Translations under genes and position numbers: made by a program | Virus record (IMG/VR): IMGVR_UViG_3300010885_063635 | Coordinates: 1 to 51,771 of that record | Source: a virus | DNA: 51,771 nt | Reading direction: 5' to 3' (one strand) | Shown: positions 7,274 to 15,254 of the stretch, one piece after another | Layout: each line of letters begins with the position of its first letter | Numbering within the stretch: position 1 is the first letter of the stretch | Notes under the pieces: model-generated | The model's input: the letters and a program-made list of their open reading frames with translations, nothing else | Told to the model about the DNA's origin: nothing | Database searches by the model: none

Positions 7274-7915
7274 TCAAGTAATTCTGTTTTCTAATTGTTT
7301 TCTTTTTTCCAAATAGCTGTGTTGTTGTGCATGGGACAATTGATAGAAGTCGTTTTTCAACGGTAGCACACGAACCTGATACCAAGAGTTGTATAATACT
7401 TCGGCCTGTTCTAGATGTATGGGCACACTCATCAATTCGCTAATTTTAATATACTCGGTTTTCCATTGGGACTGGTCCAAGAACAAGTCTATTGATATTG
7501 AACACATGTTGTATGTTTCTTTGATCATTTGCTCACGTTCAAATTCACCTATACGCAGCGAAGGAAAACCTCCCCAATTCTCTTTGGTGCCCATTAACCA
7601 GTAATTAGAAAAACTGTCATATGATAAATCAACTATGAAATAACTAACATCGGGGGCGTAAACAAATTCATGCGGATGCACATAAGTTATGCATGTTTGG
7701 TCACTGTTTCGTCTGATTGCACGGCCATGATAGCTGTGAAATTTCCCCCAGGATTCAAATTTTTTATGATGATTAAAATTGTAATATTCTAACCTTTTGT
7801 TGATGTCATCAGTGTCTATAATGTGTGGAGAAACACTAGGGTCAAGCGAAAACAACAAAGTTAAAAAGTGCCCACCAAACCCGGGTTGATAGACAATTTT
7901 TATGTTTTTTTTCAT
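7274..7915 (-). CDS. GHF-motif phage protein, 213 aa
   Basis: Starts MKKNIKIVYQPGFGGHFLTLLF, similar in layout to the first strand-loop-helix of the 300-aa protein at 5388 (SSGAYGHFV), suggesting a shared P-loop or sulfotransferase-like fold. The middle is rich in Tyr, His and Phe (YVHPHEFVYAPDVSYF) and the C-terminus is charged (YLEKRKQLENRIT). No enzyme motif can be assigned. The start overlaps the stop of the amidotransferase gene by 4 nt. The AT-rich codon choice is more pronounced than in neighbours, which may mark a separate acquisition. Confidence 0.6.
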   Translation of the reverse strand: MKKNIKIVYQPGFGGHFLTLLFSLDPSVSPHIIDTDDINKRLEYYNFNHHKKFESWGKFHSYHGRAIRRNSDQTCITYVHPHEFVYAPDVSYFIVDLSYDSFSNYWLMGTKENWGGFPSLRIGEFEREQMIKETYNMCSISIDLFLDQSQWKTEYIKISELMSVPIHLEQAEVLYNSWYQVRVLPLKNDFYQLSHAQQHSYLEKRKQLENRIT

Positions 7916-8469
7916 GTTAATTCCTTGAACAACAGTGCTTCAATTTCATCGGGCAACCAGGGTTGTTTCATACGCTCAGGATGCCATACTACGCCGGCCA
8001 TGATGCCATCAATCCAGGCTTCGCAATGCCCTTGATCATCCACTGCCAATTCAGTAGCGCCACGGTGCAATTGCTTTACACATAAATTGTGATAACTATT
8101 GACCTGTTGTGATTCTCCAAAATACCAAACTCTATGTTCCATATCTTGATGATTGTCAATTTCGGTAACTTGTCCCCCCAAAACATCAACCAACAAAAAG
8201 CACCCATGGCAAATGCCTATCACTGGCTTTTTTTGCAACATCATTTGTTGCGCCAATTTCAATTCTGTTGTTCTTCTTATTGTGCTGTCGTCGCCGCCGG
8301 TGATGATGAAACTGTCCAGTTGGTCGGCTATGGCTGGGAAATCTTGATCTGTTCTATTTGGGACAAAAAACAGCGTATGTTCTTTCAAGTATGAATACCA
8401 TCCATGCTCGATCGAATCATACGCTCGTCCTCGATAATATAGAACTCTTTGTGAGAGACCTATGTTCAA
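7912..8469 (-). CDS. Class I glutamine amidotransferase-like hydrolase
   Basis: A 185-aa GATase-1 domain: nucleophile elbow GICHG (Cys87) and catalytic WHPER (His163, Glu165), with FIITGGDD as the oxyanion strand. This fits the stand-alone amidotransferase/gamma-glutamyl hydrolase (peptidase C26) group. No ATG fits; the frame begins at a TTG (8469) 1 nt after the stop of the ferritin-like gene, giving N-terminus NIGLSQRVLYYRGRAYDS, as expected for the first strand of the fold. It may release ammonia for an unknown acceptor or cleave gamma-glutamyl compounds. Similar genes occur in T4-like phages. Confidence 0.8.
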   Translation of the reverse strand: MNIGLSQRVLYYRGRAYDSIEHGWYSYLKEHTLFFVPNRTDQDFPAIADQLDSFIITGGDDSTIRRTTELKLAQQMMLQKKPVIGICHGCFLLVDVLGGQVTEIDNHQDMEHRVWYFGESQQVNSYHNLCVKQLHRGATELAVDDQGHCEAWIDGIMAGVVWHPERMKQPWLPDEIEALLFKELT

Positions 8470-8470
8470 A

Positions 8471-9166
8471 TTACCAACCGTAGGCGTCTGCCACCAATGC
8501 CTTGCCAGATTCGGCAGCCACTGTGTTTTTGCATGAAATTTCATACAAGTCTTTACGCATAGCAGAAACCAAAGTTTCAACTTTGGCAGCAACTTCAGCA
8601 TCAGTGACCAATTGCTCCAGCTTGCGAGCACCAATCTTGGCGTGGAAACCTTCGTCCTTGGCAATCTTGGCATAGCTCTTGCTGATGAACTCGTCTTCAA
8701 TGCATTCAGCCATGGTGTTCCACACAGCTTCAGCACGACCTTCAGCAACCAACTGATATGCTGCCAGGGCAACAGGATCAGTTTCGGCGTCGTACTTGGC
8801 CAACAGGCCTGCACCTTTGGCTGTGGGCTTGGCAGCTTCACGAGCAATAGCGGCTTCAACGTCAACAGGTTGGCCAGTGATGTGTTCGATCACTTCTTTT
8901 ACCATGCGGAAATGCACAGCTTCGTCAGCGGCTTGCTGAGTCAACAACTGCAATTCTACAGGATCTGCATCGGCAGGCATTTGCGCAATGGCTTGGCTGA
9001 TTTCAACCATGTTCATGCGTTCGTTGACCATACGGCCAATGAAGTGCTCCACCAACTCTTCTTGAGCAGGCTTGCTGTCAAAGTAGGCCTTCACATTGTG
9101 CTGGCTTGCTTGGAACAGTGCTTGATTGTCGGCCACGATCTTGGCTACAAAATCTTTTGAGTTCAT
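8471..9166 (-). CDS. Ferritin-like diiron protein
   Basis: A 231-aa all-helical protein with the spacing of a ferritin-like four-helix bundle: Glu50 on helix 1, Glu82xxHis85 (ADEAVHF) on helix 2, Glu142/146 on helix 3 and Glu172xxHis175 (KDEGFHAKIG) on helix 4. Two ExxH motifs are diagnostic of carboxylate-bridged diiron sites found in rubrerythrin, ribonucleotide reductase-like oxidases and PaaA/PaaC-type oxygenases. The reaction cannot be told from sequence. It has a strong AAGGAG site and a late-type box upstream and is the first gene of the coupled run that reaches 3702. It may detoxify oxidants or oxidise a metabolite. Confidence 0.75.
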   Translation of the reverse strand: MNSKDFVAKIVADNQALFQASQHNVKAYFDSKPAQEELVEHFIGRMVNERMNMVEISQAIAQMPADADPVELQLLTQQAADEAVHFRMVKEVIEHITGQPVDVEAAIAREAAKPTAKGAGLLAKYDAETDPVALAAYQLVAEGRAEAVWNTMAECIEDEFISKSYAKIAKDEGFHAKIGARKLEQLVTDAEVAAKVETLVSAMRKDLYEISCKNTVAAESGKALVADAYGW

Positions 9167-9183
9167 TAGTATCTCCTTAAATA

Positions 9184-9191
9184 TATTTAAT
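9184..9191 (-). promoter_or_regulatory. T4-type late promoter box (ATTAAATA)
   Basis: ATTAAATA on the minus strand, upstream of the ferritin-like gene and its AAGGAG site. It is placed to transcribe the accessory block down to 3702. Confidence 0.4.
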
Positions 9192-9262
9192 GAAAAATCA
9201 CAACAGCACAAAAATTTTTGCCTCTGTTGTAAATTTATTTACCTAGAACGGAAAAAACCAAC

Positions 9263-9991
9263 ATGAATACCAAAATTTTTAACTTGATTAGCAAAAATTT
9301 AGAAACAATTTTCAGCTTGCCCAAATACAAAAATACTGTGATTGCTGCAGACACTGTGGTAGATCAACTGCCGTGGACTCCGGCTCGTTACCGCAAATTC
9401 AAAGATACTATAGAAGCCGAACTGGTATTAGAGGATTGCAATTTTGACGGCACCCTGAGCAACATTGTTGATGCCCTGAGCGAACGTTATATTTTGCGAT
9501 TTTTTGGAGAAATGTGGAAACCGCGTACCGATGACTACACACATACCGGATGGCAATTGGTTGACGACGTCAACAAACTGAACCCTAGACATGTGCTAGA
9601 TGTAGGCTGTGGTTATCATCCGTTCAAAGGCCGCATACAAAATCTAGTGGGCATTGATCCCTACAACGACTGTGCAGATTTTCAAATTGATATTTTGGAA
9701 TATCGAGTTCGACAAAAATACGATGTTATTCTAGCACTGGGGTCTATCAACTTCAACAGTCGCGATGAAATTGAAGCTCGCATGCAACACTGTGTGGATT
9801 TGTTGGAAACTGGCGGAATGTTTTATCTCAGGGCCAACCCGGGTATTCCACACAAGTCTGGTCCTTATGTGGATATTTTTCCTTGGAGTTTTGAAATTGT
9901 GGCAGAGTTTGCTGAAAAATACAATCTAAAACTGTTGGAGTTTAAAAAAGACACTAACAATCGTTTGTATTTTGTGTATCAAAAACTTTGA
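9263..9991 (+). CDS. SAM-dependent methyltransferase
   Basis: A 242-aa class I methyltransferase on the plus strand, against the direction of most neighbours. Motif I is VLDVGCGYHP (residues 111-120), followed by the acidic strand end LVGIDPYND, the motif IV strand DVILALGSINF and a hydrophobic C-terminal sheet. About 100 residues of unassigned sequence precede the fold. The substrate is unknown: the absence of a DPPY/NPPF tetrapeptide argues against a classic N6-adenine or N4-cytosine DNA methylase, so a small molecule, protein or lipid is more likely. It overlaps the end of the opposing SGNH gene by 38 nt. Confidence 0.85.
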   Translation: MNTKIFNLISKNLETIFSLPKYKNTVIAADTVVDQLPWTPARYRKFKDTIEAELVLEDCNFDGTLSNIVDALSERYILRFFGEMWKPRTDDYTHTGWQLVDDVNKLNPRHVLDVGCGYHPFKGRIQNLVGIDPYNDCADFQIDILEYRVRQKYDVILALGSINFNSRDEIEARMQHCVDLLETGGMFYLRANPGIPHKSGPYVDIFPWSFEIVAEFAEKYNLKLLEFKKDTNNRLYFVYQKL

Positions 9992-10637
9992 TCATGTGGT
10001 CGGCCGCTGCGGTATGTGCAGCGGTCAACGGATGCCAAGCAGTTGATTCTGCATGGCCGTGACTGCGACTCCATTCTAAAAAAGTTTCTCCGTCGAACAG
10101 GGTCATGTAGGGTTTTACATATGACTGTAGATACAGTACAGCCGGGGTAACATTCCAGTCTTGACCAAACAACAGTGGATCCAGGTAGGTCATGATGAAC
10201 CGGATGCCTTTTTGATTCAGGGCGTCTATGACCAATTTCATGTAACTCAAACTGCTGAGTTTATCTCGATACTCTGAATGCAAATCTCTGTAGTAATTTT
10301 TAGACACACGATCGGTGTCACTGGGTCTGACCACTGACCAGCGCCACTCGGTAATATTCTCGGCCGCTGTGTCAGGAGCATGATAATCAAATCGGTCAAT
10401 CCAGGTCCAGGATATTACAAAAAAATCTGAACTGTAATCTCTGTCGCCGGCAATCTGATTTAGAACACGTTCTAAAATTTGTAAATTGCCAATACCGCCC
10501 ATGGCGCAACATTTGTAGTCGTAGCCACAGTGTTGAGCCAACAGTGCAGGCCAGGTCAGTTGACTGGGGGTTTGATCTTCCTGATCTGGCAGATCTGATC
10601 CAAAGATAAAACTGCATCCAAAACTTTTTAATTGCAT
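9954..10637 (-). CDS. SGNH/GDSL-hydrolase-like protein (degenerate triad)
   Basis: A 227-aa protein starting KSFGCSFIFGSDL, the block I nucleophile region of SGNH hydrolases (Ser9), with GGIGNLQIL as block II and SWTWIDRFDY as a later strand. The expected DxxH near the C-terminus appears as TAWHP, so the Asp of the triad is replaced. It resembles the SGNH-like proteins at 12694 and 33083, suggesting one phage family that has multiplied. A TATAAT hexamer framed by a short inverted repeat lies 5 nt before the ATG, without a convincing -35. Confidence 0.65.
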   Translation of the reverse strand: MQLKSFGCSFIFGSDLPDQEDQTPSQLTWPALLAQHCGYDYKCCAMGGIGNLQILERVLNQIAGDRDYSSDFFVISWTWIDRFDYHAPDTAAENITEWRWSVVRPSDTDRVSKNYYRDLHSEYRDKLSSLSYMKLVIDALNQKGIRFIMTYLDPLLFGQDWNVTPAVLYLQSYVKPYMTLFDGETFLEWSRSHGHAESTAWHPLTAAHTAAADHMIKVFDTQNTNDC

Positions 10638-10676
10638 AGGTAATTATATACCTACATTATGCCGCTGTTGAAATTT

Positions 10677-11237
10677 TTACAGTATGCCAGCGGCTGATTG
10701 TATTGATTGCAACAAAGGATCGCGACTGTCGTAGCTGGTGACCACCGGCAACCCCGCTGCCACACGCACTTCGTTGAGATCTTGATCGTGCAGTTCGCGA
10801 TAGGCTCGCGGACTCAGCGGCACCATTTCTTCAAATTTTTCTATTGAAAATGGCATGTCTTGATCACGATAGTGCATGGTCCAGTCCGCGCTGTTTTCAA
10901 ACTCGGTCAAGGTATTGAGATCATCCAACAACTGTGCCACATGCCCGGCGGCGGTGCTTCTGCGTCGTATTTCCACATACACCAGGTAACGATTGGGTTT
11001 GATTTCGCCGGGACTGCGATCAGCATCCAGCACAAAATCATAGCCTTTTTCAAACCAGCTCATGAGATCTCGTGCGGCCTGTGCATTGCGCACAAAAAAG
11101 CTCAGTACAATTACATCGTCATCGTCGCCCATTTTACTGCTAAATTCGTCCACATGAACAGTAGACTTCATTAGGCCTTCGAAGTCCTTAAAGCTAAGGC
11201 TTTCAGACAGCAGGTTGTTGTAGAGATTGTTGTGCAT
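10677..11237 (-). CDS. T4-like conserved protein, 186 aa
   Basis: An alpha/beta protein with VHVDEFSSKMGDDDDVIVLSF, YDFVLDADRSPGEIKPNRYLVYVE and ADWTMHYRDQDMPFS as landmarks. Proteins of this kind are conserved in T4-like cyanophages, always near a partner like that encoded at 11203, with no known function. The start is uncertain: the ATG at 11237 overlaps the upstream gene by 35 nt, and an alternative in-frame ATG at 11171 would remove the overlap. It is probably translated from the same message as the gene at 11203. A role in virion assembly or DNA transactions is possible. Confidence 0.6.
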   Translation of the reverse strand: MHNNLYNNLLSESLSFKDFEGLMKSTVHVDEFSSKMGDDDDVIVLSFFVRNAQAARDLMSWFEKGYDFVLDADRSPGEIKPNRYLVYVEIRRRSTAAGHVAQLLDDLNTLTEFENSADWTMHYRDQDMPFSIEKFEEMVPLSPRAYRELHDQDLNEVRVAAGLPVVTSYDSRDPLLQSIQSAAGIL

Positions 11238-11784
11238 TTTGGGCCTGTTGTTCATTTTGATAACTGTCTCGATCTAGATCCTGTTCGTAAGCATCGTCCA
11301 GATCTTCCAGATCGATGTCTTGATCTTCCAATTCCATAGAGCCGGTGCGTATATCACTCATTAGATCTTTGGGCATGGTTATTTCTACCAGCCACACTGG
11401 CTTTTCTTCAATTCGTGCTTTTTTTGTGCCTGGACGATAATCTGATGGATCTTCAATCTTGATTGGCACTTTCATCTGCGTTTTCTTGTAGCGCACTGTG
11501 CAGTCGAACGGCAACAGTCTGCGTCCACCCCGGGGATCGGGCATGAGCTTTTCGGGCCACATGAATATGCAGGTCACACGGTACTTGCCGATGTCGGGTC
11601 CGGCTACCAATTCACCAATCTGCCAGTTCTTGAAAGCATACAGATCCAGTTCGTCCAAAACTCTTTCAAAATCTAGCAGGGTCAACAAGCTACCTTCACT
11701 GAGATAGATATCCTGGATATTTTGGGACACTTGCCAATAGTCGCTCCCATCTTTGAATATGGCTTGATCAATAGTTTTACTCAT
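11203..11784 (-). CDS. T4-like conserved protein with acidic tail, 193 aa
   Basis: A mixed alpha/beta core (YRVTCIFMWPEKLMPDPRGG, PVWLVEITMPKDLM) followed by a strongly acidic segment (about residues 150-172) and a Gln/Asn-rich end. It resembles a protein conserved among T4-like cyanophages beside the partner at 10677. The ATG at 11784 lies exactly 5 nt after a late-type box (CATAAATA), again predicting a leaderless late message. The function is not recognised. Confidence 0.65.
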   Translation of the reverse strand: MSKTIDQAIFKDGSDYWQVSQNIQDIYLSEGSLLTLLDFERVLDELDLYAFKNWQIGELVAGPDIGKYRVTCIFMWPEKLMPDPRGGRRLLPFDCTVRYKKTQMKVPIKIEDPSDYRPGTKKARIEEKPVWLVEITMPKDLMSDIRTGSMELEDQDIDLEDLDDAYEQDLDRDSYQNEQQAQNAQQSLQQPAV

Positions 11785-11789
11785 ACAGG

Positions 11790-11797
11790 TATTTATG
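11790..11797 (-). promoter_or_regulatory. T4-type late promoter box with ATG at predicted +1
   Basis: CATAAATA, then 5 nt (CCTGT), then the ATG at 11784 on the minus strand. No ribosome site separates box and start codon. Confidence 0.5.
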
Positions 11798-11900
11798 GTA
11801 TTACAACAAGTACAGTTGGTTTGGAAATTTGCAGCTTAGCCTAATACTTAGTCAGTTTTGCAATCATTAAAAGCCCATACTAAATTGATTGTGGATGGTC

Positions 11901-11908
11901 AGTAAATA
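11901..11908 (+). promoter_or_regulatory. Possible promoter of phoH
   Basis: The 175-nt divergent gap 11785-11959 holds AGTAAATA (late-type) on the plus strand, and an overlapping TTGATT/TATTAT pair with 16-nt spacing. Either could drive phoH, leaving a leader of about 45 nt that ends in a GAGGAA ribosome site. Confidence 0.3.
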
Positions 11909-11959
11909 TTATGGACAGCCGCAAGCTGTTGATTTTATCTTAACCACAATGAGGAATTG

Positions 11960-12697
11960 ATGAGTAGACAAAGAGCAACCAAAGCGCAAAAACGTCAATC
12001 TATGACACATCAAGAAAACACAATCCGATTTGATCAAGTAAAGCCAATCAAGCAAAGACCCATTGATATTGTGCCACGCACAAGAAATCAAGAACGTCTT
12101 GTGTTGGCGTTGCAAGATGACACCCAGTCGATTGTGATCACAGCCGGTCCTGCAGGCACAGGTAAAACTTATCTGGCCATGTTGGCTGCTGTTCAAGCAT
12201 TCAGAGAAGGAGCAGTAGATAGAATAGTATTGACACGCCCAGCAGTGGGTGTGGAGGATGAAAAACACGGATTTTTACCCGGTGATCTCAATCAAAAAAT
12301 GGATCCTTGGGTACGCCCGTTGACTGACATTTTACGTGAGTATTATCGTCAGCCCAACATCCTGAACATGATAGCCGAACAGACCATCGAAATCGCACCC
12401 TTGGCTTTCATGCGAGGTAGAACTTTTAAGGGTGCGTTTATCATTGCTGATGAAATGCAAAATGCCACTCCGGCACAGTGCAAGATGCTGATGACTCGTA
12501 TCGGAGCCGGCAGCAAAATAGTAATCACCGGTGACATAGAACAGGCCGATCGCAATCGCGGCAACAATGGACTGATGGACCTTTGTACTCGATTGGAGAA
12601 GGGGGGTGTAAAAGGAATAGCTGTGTGCTCATTAGACAATCGAGACATACAGCGACACACTATCATTGATAGTGTGTTACGACTTTACACCGATTAG
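11960..12697 (+). CDS. phoH: PhoH-like P-loop ATPase
   Basis: A 245-aa PhoH domain. Walker A is GPAGTGKT (residues 63-70), followed by VLTRPAVGVEDEKHGFLPGD, a PhoH family hallmark, then Walker B FIIADEMQNA, the sensor strand KIVITGDIEQAD and RHTIIDSVL at the end. It is an NTPase related to superfamily 1 helicases and is one of the commonest auxiliary genes in marine T4-like phages. In E. coli phoH belongs to the Pho regulon, but the phage function is unresolved. The ATG at 11960 follows GAGGAA; a TTG directly before it is in frame. It converges with the SGNH gene, overlapping by 4 nt. Confidence 0.95.
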   Translation: MSRQRATKAQKRQSMTHQENTIRFDQVKPIKQRPIDIVPRTRNQERLVLALQDDTQSIVITAGPAGTGKTYLAMLAAVQAFREGAVDRIVLTRPAVGVEDEKHGFLPGDLNQKMDPWVRPLTDILREYYRQPNILNMIAEQTIEIAPLAFMRGRTFKGAFIIADEMQNATPAQCKMLMTRIGAGSKIVITGDIEQADRNRGNNGLMDLCTRLEKGGVKGIAVCSLDNRDIQRHTIIDSVLRLYTD

Positions 12698-13437
12698 TGA
12701 TCGCCCAGCTCGGCAAGTTTATCAGCCACTTGCCGAGCCAATTGTGTATATTCACTCACGCCAGGATGTGTCAAATCTCTGGCATTGCCTTCAGGAAATG
12801 GCCCACGCAACGGCACCTGTGCCCTGGTCAAAATCAATGACTGTATGTCCAACGATTCGCACAAATGCTGAAATGCCCGTGTATTTTTCTGCAGGTTCAA
12901 CTGTTGATTGGAATACGAACTGAACCAAGTTTTGATAAAATAATCATTGGCACAGGGATTGCGAGTGTCATTGGCCAAGATATTCATACTGAGTGGAATA
13001 GCATCGTCCAGTACTTCGATGCGATGCATATCGGTCTGCAACCACACCGCATAACGCGGTTTCAACAACGGCAAATAGTGTTGTGCAAATCTAAATGCAG
13101 TGTCATTGCTGCTGCCGGCGTGGCCCAGATTGGCCACTGACAGTCCGGTGATGTTTTGTAACTGCGCCGGCCAGGTGTGTGATTGCTGTACTCCGGTGCC
13201 CATGGTAAAACTGCAACCAAAACACACCACATCAACTGCCTGATCAAATTCTGCTGTTCTAAATCCGTGACTGTTGTAACAGTAATCAATTTGAGTATCT
13301 AACCATCCCAGACTGGCCAGTTGCTGTTTCAATTTGGAATCTTGAATATTTTTTAGATATTGGTCCTGGCTGTCACTGGTGTCCCATTGCACAGTTTTGC
13401 CGGCCAGGCGCGAATAGTTGTGTATGACCGATTTCAT
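12694..13437 (-). CDS. SGNH/GDSL hydrolase-like protein
   Basis: A 247-aa protein with all SGNH landmarks: VVCFGCSFTMGTG (Ser76), NLGHAGSSNDTAFRF for blocks II/III and a C-terminal DLTHPG (Asp221xxHis224). SGNH enzymes are esterases, lipases or carbohydrate deacetylases. There is no signal peptide, so it would act in the cytoplasm or in the virion. Its ATG overlaps the stop of the HAD phosphatase gene (ATGA). The intact triad makes it the best-conserved of the four SGNH-like reading frames in the window. Confidence 0.75.
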   Translation of the reverse strand: MKSVIHNYSRLAGKTVQWDTSDSQDQYLKNIQDSKLKQQLASLGWLDTQIDYCYNSHGFRTAEFDQAVDVVCFGCSFTMGTGVQQSHTWPAQLQNITGLSVANLGHAGSSNDTAFRFAQHYLPLLKPRYAVWLQTDMHRIEVLDDAIPLSMNILANDTRNPCANDYFIKTWFSSYSNQQLNLQKNTRAFQHLCESLDIQSLILTRAQVPLRGPFPEGNARDLTHPGVSEYTQLARQVADKLAELGDH

Positions 13438-14036
13438 TTTGTCACAATTTCGTAAATGTGTTTCCAGTTTTTTACCAATTGTATGCCCGGATGAACATAA
13501 TCCATGTTGTGACCATGTTCAATCAATAGACAACGCAGTCCGGCACGGTAACCGGCTTCGGCATTTTCTGGTTTGTCTTCGATCCACCAGCAACCAGTAC
13601 CTTCGTATTCTTCCAGGGCCTCATCTTTGTGGGCTCCGGTGTCTAGGCACAGCACACGTTCAAATGCAGTCTTACCAAACAGTTTGCGCAGATTCATTTC
13701 GCGCAGTTTCTGTGCATTGGGATCCAGACTCAATGACGTGATGGCGTGAAATCTAAATCCGTGTTCTTCATGCAGGCGTTTGATATAGAACATGGCATCA
13801 CGTTGTGCTGGCAAGAATCCAATTGCGGCCGATTCGTTGAATACCTTGATCAGGCGCACTATCTGTTCTCGGCTAACACCGTAGCGTATGGCCATGTCGT
13901 AGCTGAATTTACTGCCCTCAACTTCAACAAATCCGTGTTCTTGCATCCAGACATTGAATGCCCATTCCCAGTCCAGGCACACGCCGTCGCAGTCGGTCAA
14001 TATCAATCGGTTTAAGTTTTTGAATTTTGATTTCAT
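13434..14036 (-). CDS. HAD-superfamily phosphatase
   Basis: A 200-aa HAD hydrolase. Motif I is LILTDCDGVCLDW (Asp15 and Asp17), motif II the Thr/Ser in FHAITSLSLD, motif III a Lys in HKDEALEEY, and motif IV WWIEDKPENAEAG. Likely activities include nucleotide or sugar-phosphate dephosphorylation; T4-like phages carry HAD enzymes as polynucleotide or deoxynucleotide phosphatases. The ATG at 14036 starts exactly 6 nt after a TATAAT hexamer that has a TTGACT -35 box 17 nt upstream, so a leaderless transcript is predicted. It is translationally coupled to the SGNH gene downstream. Confidence 0.8.
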   Translation of the reverse strand: MKSKFKNLNRLILTDCDGVCLDWEWAFNVWMQEHGFVEVEGSKFSYDMAIRYGVSREQIVRLIKVFNESAAIGFLPAQRDAMFYIKRLHEEHGFRFHAITSLSLDPNAQKLREMNLRKLFGKTAFERVLCLDTGAHKDEALEEYEGTGCWWIEDKPENAEAGYRAGLRCLLIEHGHNMDYVHPGIQLVKNWKHIYEIVTK

Positions 14037-14042
14037 AACAGT

Positions 14043-14071
14043 ATTATACAACAAAACTCATTCAGAGTCAA
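14043..14071 (-). promoter_or_regulatory. Sigma70-type promoter placing +1 on an ATG
   Basis: TTGACT, 17-nt spacer, TATAAT on the minus strand. The next 6 nt (ACTGTT) are followed by the HAD phosphatase ATG, which is where +1 is expected. Confidence 0.7.
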
Positions 14072-14073
14072 GC

Positions 14074-14976
14074 TCAAAGTGCAGGACAGTTGTATTGACA
14101 ACCCGGTTGCTGATCCAGTGTTTGGTAAAATTCCACCGTCGGTGGTTGTTGCAACAGTTGGGTCAGGGTGTGTTTTTGTATGTCATACTGTTTTTTGTTT
14201 TTACCAAACGGTGTTTTATAATAGAATCTATGGTCGGCCAAGTAGCAACAAGAACTGTAATGGCCGTCGGCCGTGATAAAATGTTCAGCACCGTCCTGGC
14301 ATTTTGGCTTGACAGTGGTCTGGGAGTCGCCCGATTTCCAATCGGTTTGTGATCTATATCGAGCACCCAACAGGTTGGAATCTGGCACCAACCACTGTGT
14401 TTTTTCATCAAATCGATCGCTAGGATACAGTTGAAATTGATCAATTCCGATTTCTTGACTCAATTTTTCCACACGATCAATGTCGTGTTGATTGAAAGAA
14501 AACGGAATATATTTCCAGACGCTTTGACAACTTGACTGGGCCACTACCTGCATACCAGTTTTGATCGTAGCCCAATCGGCATTGACTCTGTATTGGGTAA
14601 AATTCTCAGGTGTTCCATCAACACTAAAATGTATTCGGTCCTGGTTGGTCAAATTACCAACCAGTTGTTCCCACCATTCCTGTGTTCGATGGCTGCCATT
14701 AGTGATGATTGACAAAGTGGCACCACGCTGTTTCAGTCGGTGTACAAATTCAATGAAATCTGGGTGATATATAGGATCTCCGTAATTGCCACACAACAAT
14801 ATTTTCTTGTCACAAAGGTCAATATCAAGAAACTCCAGCACTGTATCAATATCTAAACTGTGATTTTTCCAATGTTGCGGCCATTGTTCAATAAATCTAG
14901 TCCTAGAACATCCGGCACATTTCAATGTGCAGATGTTGGTAGGCTCAATGTGAATTCTCGAAATTGCGTCAATCAT
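14074..14976 (-). CDS. Radical SAM enzyme (300 aa)
   Basis: The cluster motif CTLKCAGC (Cys16, Cys20, Cys23) opens the barrel, followed by KILLCGNYGDPIYHPDF (the GGE-type SAM-binding strand in the form GNYGDP), ITNGSH and IHFSVDGTPENF. The C-terminal part holds PKCQDGAEHFI, SSCCYLADHRF and CQYNC, which could bind an auxiliary Fe-S cluster. These enzymes make a 5'-deoxyadenosyl radical and often modify peptides. The substrate is unknown. The start overlaps the stop of the 93-aa gene by 4 nt, and the other radical SAM gene lies one gene upstream. Confidence 0.85.
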   Translation of the reverse strand: MIDAISRIHIEPTNICTLKCAGCSRTRFIEQWPQHWKNHSLDIDTVLEFLDIDLCDKKILLCGNYGDPIYHPDFIEFVHRLKQRGATLSIITNGSHRTQEWWEQLVGNLTNQDRIHFSVDGTPENFTQYRVNADWATIKTGMQVVAQSSCQSVWKYIPFSFNQHDIDRVEKLSQEIGIDQFQLYPSDRFDEKTQWLVPDSNLLGARYRSQTDWKSGDSQTTVKPKCQDGAEHFITADGHYSSCCYLADHRFYYKTPFGKNKKQYDIQKHTLTQLLQQPPTVEFYQTLDQQPGCQYNCPAL

Positions 14977-15254
14977 GTTGGGGTTGCAGGGGCATCCGCC
15001 ATTTTGTGTCCGTTTTCTTCAAACAAACGCTCAATGATGGCTGTGTAATACTTGTAGTAGTAAGCAACCACAGTGTCCCAATCTTTGACTGCGGCTTGAC
15101 CAGCCACAGAGGCCTTCAGCACCTGTTGATCTCGAAAATCCAAAATCACATTGGCTGTTTGCCAATCTGTGCGTTTGACACGTTTGGCCACTGCCATGAC
15201 TTCGTCGATTTTTCCGTCTGGTTTGGTATAGTAGGTCAGCAACAGGTATCTCAT
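14973..15254 (-). CDS. T4-like conserved protein, 93 aa
   Basis: Begins MRYLLLTYYTKPDGKIDEVM and continues with TANVILDFRDQQVLKASV and YYYKYYTAIIERLFEENGH. Proteins of this form are conserved in T4-like cyanophages near the clamp-loader and polymerase genes. Function unknown. Here it lies between two radical SAM genes, overlapping both by 4 nt, so the cassette is translated as a unit with gp44. No catalytic motif is visible. Confidence 0.7.
   Translation of the reverse strand: MRYLLLTYYTKPDGKIDEVMAVAKRVKRTDWQTANVILDFRDQQVLKASVAGQAAVKDWDTVVAYYYKYYTAIIERLFEENGHKMADAPATPT

Noticed and set aside
9263-9991. Reading the methyltransferase as a DNA adenine methylase.
   Set aside because: No DPPY, NPPF or PC catalytic motif is present, so a DNA-methylase label is not supported.
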